Source of the DNA: an uncultured Nonlabens sp.
Lineage (GTDB): Bacteria; Bacteroidota; Bacteroidia; Flavobacteriales; Flavobacteriaceae
Length of the DNA: 64,000 nucleotides
NCBI GenBank assembly: GCA_947491755.1
Contig: CANLKV010000001.1
Coordinates: 124,001 to 188,000 of the forward strand
Reading direction: 5' to 3'
In this document: positions 7,778 through 15,742 of the stretch, in pieces
Numbering within the stretch: the stretch's first letter is position 1
How the letters are laid out: each line of letters starts with the position of its first letter
Position numbers and translations under genes: made by a program
Notes under the pieces: model-generated
Database searches by the model: none
The model's input: only the letters and a program-made list of their open reading frames with translations
What the model was told of the DNA's origin: nothing

Positions 7778-8956
7778 ATGAAACCTGATTTATTTGAAGC
7801 ACCAGATTATTACCAATTGGACGATTTACTTACAGAGGAGCATAAAATGATACGAGATGCTGCACGCAGCTGGGTAAAAAGAGATGTGTCCCCTATCATT
7901 GAAAAAGCAGCACAAGACGCTGTCTTTCCTAAAAGTATTATTCCTGGACTGGCATCGATAGGAGCTTTTGGCCCCTACATTCCAGAGCAATATGGCGGCC
8001 CAGGGCTGGATCAAATATCGTATGGGCTGATTATGCAAGAGTTAGAACGTGGCGACAGCGGCGTGCGCTCTACTGCGTCTGTTCAATCATCGCTAGTTAT
8101 GTATCCTATTTTTAAATATGGGACCGAAGAACAGAAACAAAAATTCCTGCCAAAACTTGCCAGCGGAGAGTTCATGGGATCCTTTGGCCTAACAGAGCCA
8201 GACCACGGGTCAAATCCAGGCGGTATGGTCACTAGGTTTAAAGATGCTGGGGATCATGTTATATTGAATGGTGCAAAACTGTGGATATCCAACAGTCCGT
8301 TTTGTGATATTGCGGTAGTGTGGGCAAAAGATGAGAACGACCGCATTCACGGTCTTATTGTAGAGCGTGGCATGGAAGGATTTAGCACGCCAGAAACCCA
8401 CAACAAATGGTCCTTAAGGGCCAGCGCTACCGGCGAGCTTATTTTTCAAGATGTTAAGGTGCCCAAAGCAAACATACTTCCAGGTCGTAGTGGCCTAGGT
8501 GCTCCATTAAGCTGTTTAGACAGTGCCCGTTTTGGCATAGCCTGGGGTGCCATAGGTGCAGCGATGGATTGCTATGATACGGCGTTGAGGTATGCAAAGG
8601 AGCGTAAACAATTTGGCAAACCCATAGCAGCCTTTCAACTACAGCAAAAAAAACTCGCCGAAATGATTACCGAGATCACTAAAGCGCAACTGCTCGCATG
8701 GAGACTAGGAGTATTGCGAGAAGAAGGCAAAGCAACCAGCGCCCAAATATCGATGGCCAAAAGAAATAATGTAGAAATTGCGATTAACATTGCTCGAGAA
8801 GCTCGCCAGATATTAGGAGGAATGGGAATCACGGGAGAGTACAGTATCATGCGCCACAGCATGAACCTAGAAAGTGTAATCACCTATGAAGGGACTCACG
8901 ATATACACCTATTAATCACAGGACTGGATATTACAGGAGAAAACGCATTTGCCTAG
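7778..8956 (+). CDS. gcdH: Acyl-CoA dehydrogenase, glutaryl-CoA dehydrogenase type
   Basis: FAD enzyme that oxidises and decarboxylates glutaryl-CoA to crotonyl-CoA, the step joining lysine and tryptophan breakdown to central metabolism. 392 aa. The block GVRSTASVQSSLVMYPI contains the arginine and serine residues typical of glutaryl-CoA binding. FGLTEPDHGSNPGGM is the flavin/substrate motif. The catalytic base is Glu371 in SVITYEGTHDIHLL, a GCDH-type signature. It stands alone with 123 nt of upstream noncoding sequence. Lysine or tryptophan degradation fits the tryptophan dioxygenase 13 kb away, but this is inference. Confidence 0.88.
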   Translation: MKPDLFEAPDYYQLDDLLTEEHKMIRDAARSWVKRDVSPIIEKAAQDAVFPKSIIPGLASIGAFGPYIPEQYGGPGLDQISYGLIMQELERGDSGVRSTASVQSSLVMYPIFKYGTEEQKQKFLPKLASGEFMGSFGLTEPDHGSNPGGMVTRFKDAGDHVILNGAKLWISNSPFCDIAVVWAKDENDRIHGLIVERGMEGFSTPETHNKWSLRASATGELIFQDVKVPKANILPGRSGLGAPLSCLDSARFGIAWGAIGAAMDCYDTALRYAKERKQFGKPIAAFQLQQKKLAEMITEITKAQLLAWRLGVLREEGKATSAQISMAKRNNVEIAINIAREARQILGGMGITGEYSIMRHSMNLESVITYEGTHDIHLLITGLDITGENAFA

Positions 8957-9042
8957 ATCGGTACGATGTATTTCTTAAAATGCTGCCATTTGTGATGCGA
9001 CTTTCAAATAATTTGCTTTATTTAAAACAAAAATTGCAGATT

Positions 9043-9555
9043 ATGAAAAAGATTATTTTCTTACTAGTGGCTATTCTCACGATCCATGTCTCGTGCGATT
9101 CTGATGACGACGGCAACGTTGACCCTAACACATTGACCTTAGAAAATCTAGCCGGGACTTACGATGTTACCGGTATACTGATAAGCGGTACAGAGATAGA
9201 AACGAATGGGAACAACACGCAAACCACCACAATTGATCTGGTAGGTAGTGATTTTAATACCGCTACTTTTATTTTTACAGCCGATGGTAGCGTCACAGCC
9301 TCTGGAACCTTTACCGCAACCACCACCGTGATTCAAAATGGAGATGCGACTGTAGAGATTGACACGCAAGATCTTGACCTGTCTGATTCTTTCACACTAG
9401 ACGGCAATCGATTGATTATAGAGGGCGAGGATAACCTTGACGCAAGGATTATCAATTTTACCAGCGAGGACTTTCAAATACAAATCGAGGAAAATATCAA
9501 TGAGCCTAGTTTTAGCTCACAGACTGAGGCTACCTATACCCTTTCTCGCAGATAG
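9043..9555 (+). CDS. Small lipoprotein, lipocalin-like beta-barrel
   Basis: A 170-aa protein with signal peptide MKKIIFLLVAILTIHVSC; the lipobox cysteine is at residue 18, followed by an acidic DSDDDG linker that may direct surface exposure. The mature part (LAGTYDVTGILISG ... FTADGSVTASGTF ... YTLSRR) is made of alternating short strands ending in the pattern of lipocalin-like lipoproteins of Bacteroidota. The ATG at 9043 is chosen because the upstream in-frame codons do not give a signal peptide. It lies 86 nt after gcdH in the same direction. No specific ligand can be assigned. Confidence 0.7.
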   Translation: MKKIIFLLVAILTIHVSCDSDDDGNVDPNTLTLENLAGTYDVTGILISGTEIETNGNNTQTTTIDLVGSDFNTATFIFTADGSVTASGTFTATTTVIQNGDATVEIDTQDLDLSDSFTLDGNRLIIEGEDNLDARIINFTSEDFQIQIEENINEPSFSSQTEATYTLSRR

Positions 9556-9705
9556 ATTCTTTGAACAACCTCTTGAGCTCTATTCTAGAAATAAAAGTCA
9601 GGTATCGCATGTAGAGTGTTACACATAAAAAGCGATCGAATGGCTACTATCAAAGCATGCGTATGATTACTAGTTAATCGATTGTTAAATAATGTACCGC
9701 TGCAC

Positions 9706-9733
9706 TTGTTGTTGTCTGGCTGCTATACTTTTG
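9706..9733 (+). promoter_or_regulatory. Promoter for the DUF3050 gene
   Basis: TTG (9706-9708), a 17-nt spacer and TACTTTTG (9726-9733). It lies just before the chosen start and argues against the longer upstream reading frame. Confidence 0.65.
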
Positions 9734-9745
9734 CATAAAATTAAG

Positions 9746-10534
9746 ATGATGCAAGAGCTATTGAACGAAACTATTACGCTTTCGCGAAAGCGATTACTAC
9801 AACATCCCCTGTACAACTGTATAAATACCACTGCAGATCTACAACTGTTTATGCAATCTCACGTTTTTGCAGTATGGGATTTCATGTCATTGCTTAAAGC
9901 GTTACAACAACAATTGACTTGCACTACTCTACCGTGGAAGCCCGTAGGCGACACGCAATTGCGTTATCTGATCAATGAGATTGTACTGGCTGAAGAAACA
10001 GATATGGACTCCAACGGGCATCGCATGAGTCATTATGAAATGTATCTGGATGCTATGAAGGCAGCAGGAATAGACACTCAAAAAACCGAACAGAAAATCG
10101 CATCGTGGACAGATGTAGCAGCTGTCCTAGACGAAGAAAATCTAGCCTCTTTACCTGCGCATGTGAGCCAGTTTTTAAAAAACACCTTTCAAGTAATCCA
10201 GCGAGGTAAGGCTCATGAGATTGCAGCGGCCTTTACCTATGGGCGCGAGGACCTAATCCCTGAAATGTTTACCGAGATCATCGCAGGACTAGACAAATCT
10301 GCCGTAGAAATCGACCTGTCCAAAATAAAATACTATTTTGATCGGCATATTGAATTAGACGGTGATGAGCATGGCCCTATGGCTCATAAAATGGTATCAT
10401 TGCTTTGCGGCGATGACCCAGTAAAATGGCAAGAAGCAACTAACGTGAGTAAAGCAGCTCTAGAAAGTCGTTACGAATTATTCAGCGGTATTACCTCGGC
10501 AATTGCTAAAAATCAGCTATCTGTATCGATATGA
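9746..10534 (+). CDS. DUF3050 domain-containing protein
   Basis: A 262-aa all-helical protein resembling the DUF3050 family, which belongs to the haem-oxygenase/TenA-like fold. Visible blocks are LLQHPLYNCI, LQLFMQSHVFAVWDFMSLLKAL, and LAEETDMDSNGHRMSHYEMY, with a spaced set of His/Glu residues (HVFAVWDF, EE, H..SH) that could bind metal. The ATG at 9746 (or the adjacent ATG at 9749) is used because the promoter at 9706-9733 lies upstream of it. A perfect dispersed palindrome falls at residues about 11-16 and is read as TLSRKR, in the place where relatives have a similar charged helix. The 3' end overlaps the convergent nifU-like gene by 22 nt. Function unknown. Confidence 0.8.
   Translation: MMQELLNETITLSRKRLLQHPLYNCINTTADLQLFMQSHVFAVWDFMSLLKALQQQLTCTTLPWKPVGDTQLRYLINEIVLAEETDMDSNGHRMSHYEMYLDAMKAAGIDTQKTEQKIASWTDVAAVLDEENLASLPAHVSQFLKNTFQVIQRGKAHEIAAAFTYGREDLIPEMFTEIIAGLDKSAVEIDLSKIKYYFDRHIELDGDEHGPMAHKMVSLLCGDDPVKWQEATNVSKAALESRYELFSGITSAIAKNQLSVSI
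9777..9792. repeat. Dispersed palindrome copy 4 (perfect, inside DUF3050 gene)
   Basis: CGCTTTCGCGAAAGCG read as T-L-S-R-K-R. Confidence 0.97.
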
Positions 10535-10800
10535 TCCCGTGAAGTTTCCATGGCTGTCATACCAGAAACATCGATGACCGTCTGGATTTGTGGAGCGTGC
10601 TTTTTTACAGTAAGCTCGACGCCAGACTTGAGAGTCATCTGGTTGACATGGCAACCTACACAGGTACCCATCAAACGTACTTTTACATCAGTCCCATTTT
10701 CAATAGAGACTAATTCAATATCGCCCCCATCCCGCTGTAGAAAAGGTCTTATCTCTTCTAGCCCAGCTTCTACTGCACTTTGTAATTCCTGATCGTTCAT
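10513..10800 (-). CDS. NifU-like iron-sulfur scaffold domain protein
   Basis: A 95-aa protein consisting of the NifU C-terminal (Nfu) domain. The cluster-binding CxxC is Cys47 and Cys50 (MGTCVGCHVN), and RPFLQRDGGDIEL is the family signature. Nfu proteins carry [4Fe-4S] clusters to target apoproteins. Its start overlaps the stop of the mrp gene by 1 nt, so the two Fe-S carriers form an operon. Short but full length for this family. Confidence 0.92.
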   Translation of the reverse strand: MNDQELQSAVEAGLEEIRPFLQRDGGDIELVSIENGTDVKVRLMGTCVGCHVNQMTLKSGVELTVKKHAPQIQTVIDVSGMTAMETSRDHIDTDS

Positions 10801-11945
10801 TACTTGTTTTTATTAACTGGGCTGCAACCAGCCATGGTGGTAATTTTAACCGCCTCTGTCGGTGGCATTTGATCATTACGACGTACTGTCTCTGTTACTA
10901 CATTTCTAGTAATATCGATAAATGATTTTTCAATATCTGTTCCGTCTTGCATAGCAGCAGGTCTACCTACATCCCCAGCCTCTCGTATGCTTTGAATTAA
11001 CGGTAACTCTCCTAAAAAAGGAATTTTTAAATCTTCTGCTAGATGTCTTGCACCATCCTTACCGAAGATATGGTATTTATTTTCAGGGAGTTCTGGTGGT
11101 GTAAAATAAGCCATATTTTCAATAATCCCTAATACAGGAACGTTGATACTTTCTTGTTGAAACATAGCCACCCCTTTGCGAGCATCTGCAAGGGCAACGT
11201 TTTGTGGTGTGCTTACCACAACAGCGCCAGTCAACGGCAATGCCTGCATGATACTTAAGTGTATGTCTCCAGTACCAGGAGGAAGATCTACTAATAGAAA
11301 GTCTAATTTGCCCCAGTCTGCATCAAATATCATTTGATTAAGTGCCTTGCTTGCCATAGGACCTCTCCATACTACCGCCTGGTCTAGTTTTGTAAAGAAA
11401 CCGATAGACAAAACTTTCACGCCATAGTTTTCTACTGGCTTCATTTTTGACTTACCGTCAACATTGACAGATAAAGGGCGCTCATTGATCACATCAAACA
11501 TGATGGTAGCAGATGGGCCGTAGATATCAGCATCTAGCAATCCTACTTTAAATCCCATTTTAGAAAGGGTGACCGCTAGATTTGCAGTAACCGTAGATTT
11601 ACCTACACCCCCTTTACCAGAAGCAACAGCAATAATATTATCGATCCCTGGTATAGGTTTTCCTTTTATCTCTGGCGCTTTATTCTCATTAACAGGAGCC
11701 TCTACCTTAAGATTTACTTTTATTTGCGCCTTTTCATATACTTCTTTATGGATGGCTTGTAGAATGCTTACTTCTGTTTTCTTTTTTGCTTGCAGGCTAG
11801 GATTGTTTATGGTAATATCAACGATCACCTCTTCTCCAAAAACTAGCACATTTTTTACCGCACCACTTTCTACCATATTCTGCCCCTCACCAGGAACTGA
11901 TATGGTTTCCAGTGCTTTAAGTACATCTTTCTTTTCTATTTTCAT
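10800..11945 (-). CDS. Mrp/ApbC family iron-sulfur cluster carrier ATPase
   Basis: P-loop ATPase that binds and delivers Fe-S clusters in the cytoplasm. It has an N-terminal DUF59/MIP18-like domain (residues about 1-85). The deviant Walker A motif is GKGGVGKST (110-118), followed by LLDADIYGPS and LLVDLPPGTGD (Walker B region). 381 aa, normal length. A TATCTTTG promoter box lies upstream (11970-11963). It is followed by the Nfu-type gene with 1-nt overlap, consistent with one Fe-S transfer module. A MetG-like C-terminal CxxC is not seen; only one Cys (AGCSPVNK) is near the end. Confidence 0.93.
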   Translation of the reverse strand: MKIEKKDVLKALETISVPGEGQNMVESGAVKNVLVFGEEVIVDITINNPSLQAKKKTEVSILQAIHKEVYEKAQIKVNLKVEAPVNENKAPEIKGKPIPGIDNIIAVASGKGGVGKSTVTANLAVTLSKMGFKVGLLDADIYGPSATIMFDVINERPLSVNVDGKSKMKPVENYGVKVLSIGFFTKLDQAVVWRGPMASKALNQMIFDADWGKLDFLLVDLPPGTGDIHLSIMQALPLTGAVVVSTPQNVALADARKGVAMFQQESINVPVLGIIENMAYFTPPELPENKYHIFGKDGARHLAEDLKIPFLGELPLIQSIREAGDVGRPAAMQDGTDIEKSFIDITRNVVTETVRRNDQMPPTEAVKITTMAGCSPVNKNK

Positions 11946-11962
11946 AATCCTTGCAATTATTA

Positions 11963-11970
11963 CAAAGATA
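11963..11970 (-). promoter_or_regulatory. Minus-7 box TATCTTTG for mrp-nfu
   Basis: Exact TAnnTTTG match on the minus strand, 17 nt before the mrp ATG. Minus-33 element unclear. Confidence 0.5.
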
Positions 11971-12134
11971 AGATGTGAAACCGCTTACTAAAAAGGTTTC
12001 TAAATCATTTAGCAAAGAATATTGACCCTATTGAAACAATGATATAAAAGTTAATTAATAAAGGTTATTGCGTTTTTTATGGTTTTTTATTAGTAGTTTA
12101 CTAACTTACTGCATCATTTTTTAAATTATCAATT

Positions 12135-12599
12135 ATGGGTATCAAGAATTTTATAGGCCGTCGTGTGGAACAAAAGCAAGATAATAGGGAAGCGATACGT
12201 GTAAAGGATTACATGAAGAGAAAGTTGATCACATTTACTGCAGATCAAAGCATCAATGAAGTAATGGAAATTATTCTTAAACAACGCATTACTGGTGGGC
12301 CAGTAATCGATGCACAACAACAACTGATAGGAATTATAAGTGATACTGATCTCATGCAAGTGATAGGAGATAGTCGATATCATAACATGCCCATTGGTGA
12401 TCGTACGGTAGCTGACTATATGAGCTCTCAAGTATCTACCATTGATGCCGAGGTTGATATTTTTGACGCTGCAGCTCGATTTTTAAAAACCGGACACCGC
12501 CGATTTCCAGTGACAGAGAATGGTAAATTAATAGGACAAATTTCTAGAATGGATGTCATTATCGCAGCAACCAATCTAAAAAAGAATCACTGGCGCTGA
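12135..12599 (+). CDS. CBS domain pair protein
   Basis: A 154-aa protein made of two CBS domains (about residues 25-82 and 88-148): VKDYMKRKLITFTADQSINE ... GGPVIDAQQQLIGIISDTDL, then VADYMSSQVSTIDAEVDIFD ... RRFPVTENGKLIGQISRMDV. CBS pairs bind adenosine nucleotides and regulate partner proteins. No catalytic or membrane domain is attached, so it is likely a free-standing sensor or modulator. The partner is not evident from neighbours; it is divergent from mrp and its stop abuts that of the GreA/B-like gene. Confidence 0.88.
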   Translation: MGIKNFIGRRVEQKQDNREAIRVKDYMKRKLITFTADQSINEVMEIILKQRITGGPVIDAQQQLIGIISDTDLMQVIGDSRYHNMPIGDRTVADYMSSQVSTIDAEVDIFDAAARFLKTGHRRFPVTENGKLIGQISRMDVIIAATNLKKNHWR

Positions 12600-13100
12600 T
12601 TAATAAGCAATAGATCGTATTTTAATCATTTTTTGCTCGTCCCCCAATTGAAAAGAAATGGTGTCTCCTACTTGAGCTCCAGCCATATTTTTAGCAATAG
12701 GGGTCGTAAAGGCAATTTTTCCAATGTTTGTATTTGCCTCATCCACGCCTACAATGGTAATAGTGAATGGTCGCGGGTTATTATCTAGTTGATAGAATAC
12801 CGTGGCGCCAAAACGCACCTCGTCCTGCTTCTGTCCTTTTGGTTCAATCACTCTAGCACTGGCTATTCGCTCTTTGAGTAATTTGATTTTACCGTGAATT
12901 AGTGTTTTAGCACGTCTCTGATCCACCTCATTAAAATTACTAGTTTGATGCAAGTCGTGCTCTAGTTGCTTTAATTCTTCTAACAATTGAACCTTACCAA
13001 CAGGGGTCACATAGTTCACTACACCCTCAGGAAGTATCGCCCGTTGCGGGATAATTACTGGCTCTTCTTGATCGCCTTCTTTGACAAAACCACGACTCAC
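12600..13100 (-). CDS. GreA/GreB-family transcription elongation factor
   Basis: A 166-aa protein. The N-terminal half is a charged helical region (VGKVQLLEELKQLEHDL ... RRAKTLIHGKIKLLKERIASARV) like the Gre coiled coil. The C-terminal half (FGATVFYQLDNNPRPFTITIVGVDEAN ... ITFTTPIAKNMAGAQVGD region) matches the GreA/B C-terminal domain that docks on RNA polymerase. The start MSRGFVKEGDQEE is the form seen in flavobacterial GreB-like proteins. Such factors stimulate cleavage of backtracked RNA. It overlaps the DUF2237 gene by 4 nt in a trx-DUF2237-gre operon. Confidence 0.85.
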   Translation of the reverse strand: MSRGFVKEGDQEEPVIIPQRAILPEGVVNYVTPVGKVQLLEELKQLEHDLHQTSNFNEVDQRRAKTLIHGKIKLLKERIASARVIEPKGQKQDEVRFGATVFYQLDNNPRPFTITIVGVDEANTNIGKIAFTTPIAKNMAGAQVGDTISFQLGDEQKMIKIRSIAY

Positions 13101-13462
13101 AACGCGTATTCTTCAAGAGTCTCTAGACTGGTATAATCCAATGCCTTCTGGTCTGTTGCGTTCAAATCTATAGAAGGTGCCACTCCTGCAGCCCTAGCTT
13201 CTAACCAGCGATTGATACATAAGCACCATTTATCCCGTGGTTGAAGCCCAGGAAAGTTATAGGCTGGAATAGGGGTAGATAAATCATTCCCTCGAGACTT
13301 TGTGTATTCTAAAAAATCACTTGTCATCACGGCACATACTACGTGAGTTCCTGTATCTGCCTTTGATGTGCGGCAATACCCGTCTCTATAAAATCCTGTC
13401 ATAGGCTCTGTACAACAGCCTAATAGCGGTTTTCCAAAAACATTTTTTTGAACCATAATCAT
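13097..13462 (-). CDS. DUF2237 family protein
   Basis: A 121-aa protein matching DUF2237: KNVFGKPLLGCCTEPMTGFYRDGYC at the N-terminus, THVVCAVMTSDFLEYTKSRGNDLSTP in the middle and KWCLCINRWLEA near the end. Conserved cysteines (GCC, YC, WCLC) and the fixed length are family hallmarks; the function is not known. Overlaps thioredoxin by 4 nt and the Gre gene by 4 nt; the Cys-rich nature next to thioredoxin hints at redox chemistry, as inference only. Confidence 0.87.
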   Translation of the reverse strand: MIMVQKNVFGKPLLGCCTEPMTGFYRDGYCRTSKADTGTHVVCAVMTSDFLEYTKSRGNDLSTPIPAYNFPGLQPRDKWCLCINRWLEARAAGVAPSIDLNATDQKALDYTSLETLEEYAL

Positions 13463-13755
13463 TGGTGTTCATTAATCAAATCCTTTAGTTGATGTAAGGG
13501 TTGAACACCGCTGCCACGCCACACTTGCTCGCCATTCTTAAACAGTAAAAATGCAGGAACGCCACGCACATTAAAGCGAGCTGCAAGCGATTGATTTTTA
13601 TCCACATCTACTTTAATAATTTTAACCCTATCGCCTAGATCTTTCTTGAGCTGATCCAGTACCGGAGACATGGTTTGACAAGGGCCGCACCAGGTAGCAT
13701 AAAAATCTACTAATACTGGCACATGATCTGATACGATCTCACTAAATTTTGCCAT
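13459..13755 (-). CDS. trxA: Thioredoxin
   Basis: A 98-aa single-domain thioredoxin with active site WCGPC (residues 22-26), the buried Asp in LVDFYATW and the cis-Pro loop in RGVPAFLLF. No signal peptide, so cytoplasmic dithiol reductant. First gene of the trx-DUF2237-gre operon. Upstream at 13779-13795 lies an inverted repeat CTTAGT-TTAAG-ACTAAG that could be an operator. Confidence 0.94.
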   Translation of the reverse strand: MAKFSEIVSDHVPVLVDFYATWCGPCQTMSPVLDQLKKDLGDRVKIIKVDVDKNQSLAARFNVRGVPAFLLFKNGEQVWRGSGVQPLHQLKDLINEHQ

Positions 13756-13778
13756 AGAACACCTTTTACTTTTTAAAT

Positions 13779-13795
13779 CTTAGTTTAAGACTAAG
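13779..13795. promoter_or_regulatory. Inverted repeat upstream of thioredoxin
   Basis: CTTAGT and ACTAAG separated by TTAAG, 24 nt before the trx start codon. It could bind a dimeric regulator; no further evidence. Confidence 0.3.
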
Positions 13796-13945
13796 TTGAT
13801 GATAAACACACAATAACCTTGTTATAAAATCGCTAATGTCTCAGGAGTACCTTAATTATTTAAGAGTATAACAGACAAGCGTATTAGGGGCGTTAATGAA
13901 AATTTTAAAGGCTCTAGCTTTAAAAATCAATACCTTTACCCTGCT

Positions 13946-15742
13946 ATGGAAGTACCACCGCTAGAGGTCCAAATCAAAACCTTACCCTTGTCACCTGGGG
14001 TTTATCTGTATTTTGATAAAACAGACCGATTGCTTTATGTAGGAAAAGCAAAAAAACTTAAAAAAAGAGTTTCTTCTTACTTTACTAAAAATCATGATAG
14101 CTATCGCATATCGACGATGGTTAAAAAGATCGTACGCATAGAACACATAGTCGTTCAAACTGAAACAGATGCGCTACTACTGGAGAACAGCTTGATAAAA
14201 TCACGATCGCCTAAATATAACATTATGCTGCGCGATGATAAAACCTATCCATGGCTATGCATAAAAAACGAACGTTTCCCAAGAGTTTTTCTTACCCGCA
14301 AAATGATCAAGGATGGCAGCGAATATTTTGGGCCATACACCAGCGTGCGTACGGTACGTACTTTATTAGAATTGGTAAAAAGTTTATACCCCATACGCAC
14401 CTGCAAATATGACTTGCAGGAAGAAAAAATACAGGCCGGTAAATATAAACTTTGTCTAGAGTATCACATAGGAAATTGCAAGGGACCTTGTGTAGGCCTG
14501 CAGTTAGAATCAACTTACAATCGTAATATAGAGGCTATACGCAATATTGTAAAGGGAGATTTTAAAGATGCTGTAAATCATTTTACAGGAATGATGAAAG
14601 ATCATGCGGCAAATATGGAGTTTGAAGAGGCGCAACGAATAAAAGAAAAACTGGATATCTTGACCAGATATCAAGCAAAATCTACCGTTGTCAATCCTAA
14701 TATTTCAAACGTTGATATCTTTACTATTGTAAGTGACGAGGCGGCTGGTTACGTTAACTACATTCAAATAAATCACGGCTCGATCACTAGATCACACACC
14801 ATGGAGCTTAAAAAGCAACTGGATGAAACCGATAAAGAATTGCTAGAACTTGCTATTGTAGAATTGCGCACAAGATTTGACTCTCAAAGCACTGAAATTT
14901 ATACCCAATTCCCGGTAGATCTAGGTGAGCAGATTAAAGTCACCATTCCTAAACTAGGTGACAAAAAGCGCGTCGTTGAATTGTCAGAGCGCAATGCAAA
15001 ATTTTACCGACAGGAGCAATTTAAAACCATTAAGATAGTCGACCCAGACCGTCACGTGAATCGATTAATGGCTCAAATGAAAGCAGATTTGAGACTGGAT
15101 GAAGAGCCACGTCACATGGAATGTTTTGACAACTCAAATATTCAAGGTACTAATCCCGTAGCGGCCTGTGTCGTTTTTAAAAATGGGAAGCCCAGCAAAT
15201 CAGATTACCGACATTTCAATATTAAAACGGTGGAAGGTCCAGATGATTTTGCAAGTATGGAGGAGGTCGTTTATCGACGCTACCGTCGCTTGCTAGAAGA
15301 AAATGAGCCATTACCGCAGCTAGTGATTGTTGATGGAGGAAAAGGGCAACTTTCTAGCGGCGTTACCGCTCTAGACCGATTGGGCTTGAGAGGCAAAGTA
15401 CCTATTATAGGAATTGCAAAAAGGCTGGAAGAATTATTTTACCCTAATGATCCCGTACCTTTATATCTGGACAAACGTTCTGAAAGTTTAAAAGTAATCC
15501 AACACATGCGCAACGAGGCGCACCGCTTCGGGATCACTCATCACAGGAATAAGCGCAGTAAACAAGCTATAGAGACAGAGCTGGACGATATTCCCGGAAT
15601 AGGAGAAAAAACGACAGTAGAGCTATTGCGGCACTTTAGGTCTGTAAAACGAGTCAAAGAAGCTTCAAAACAAGAGTTAATAGGAGTAGTGGGTACCAGT
15701 AAAGCACAAAAGATAATAGACTTTTATAGTGAAGAAGAGTAG
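13946..15742 (+). CDS. uvrC: Excinuclease ABC subunit C
   Basis: Nucleotide excision repair nuclease making both incisions with UvrA/UvrB. 598 aa, normal. N-terminal GIY-YIG nuclease domain (SPGVYLYFDKTDRLLYVGKA), the Cys-rich insert (IRTCKYDL ... CLEYHIGNCKGPC), a UVR motif (ANMEFEEAQRIKEKLDIL), the RNase H-like second nuclease domain (MECFDNSNIQGTNPVAACVV ... LVIVDGGKGQL), and tandem helix-hairpin-helix motifs at the C-terminus (LDDIPGIGEKTTVELLRHF). The start is preceded by TACCTTTA (13931-13938), a near-consensus minus-7 box 7 nt upstream of ATG. The 3' end overlaps the patatin gene by 14 nt. Confidence 0.97.
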   Translation: MEVPPLEVQIKTLPLSPGVYLYFDKTDRLLYVGKAKKLKKRVSSYFTKNHDSYRISTMVKKIVRIEHIVVQTETDALLLENSLIKSRSPKYNIMLRDDKTYPWLCIKNERFPRVFLTRKMIKDGSEYFGPYTSVRTVRTLLELVKSLYPIRTCKYDLQEEKIQAGKYKLCLEYHIGNCKGPCVGLQLESTYNRNIEAIRNIVKGDFKDAVNHFTGMMKDHAANMEFEEAQRIKEKLDILTRYQAKSTVVNPNISNVDIFTIVSDEAAGYVNYIQINHGSITRSHTMELKKQLDETDKELLELAIVELRTRFDSQSTEIYTQFPVDLGEQIKVTIPKLGDKKRVVELSERNAKFYRQEQFKTIKIVDPDRHVNRLMAQMKADLRLDEEPRHMECFDNSNIQGTNPVAACVVFKNGKPSKSDYRHFNIKTVEGPDDFASMEEVVYRRYRRLLEENEPLPQLVIVDGGKGQLSSGVTALDRLGLRGKVPIIGIAKRLEELFYPNDPVPLYLDKRSESLKVIQHMRNEAHRFGITHHRNKRSKQAIETELDDIPGIGEKTTVELLRHFRSVKRVKEASKQELIGVVGTSKAQKIIDFYSEEE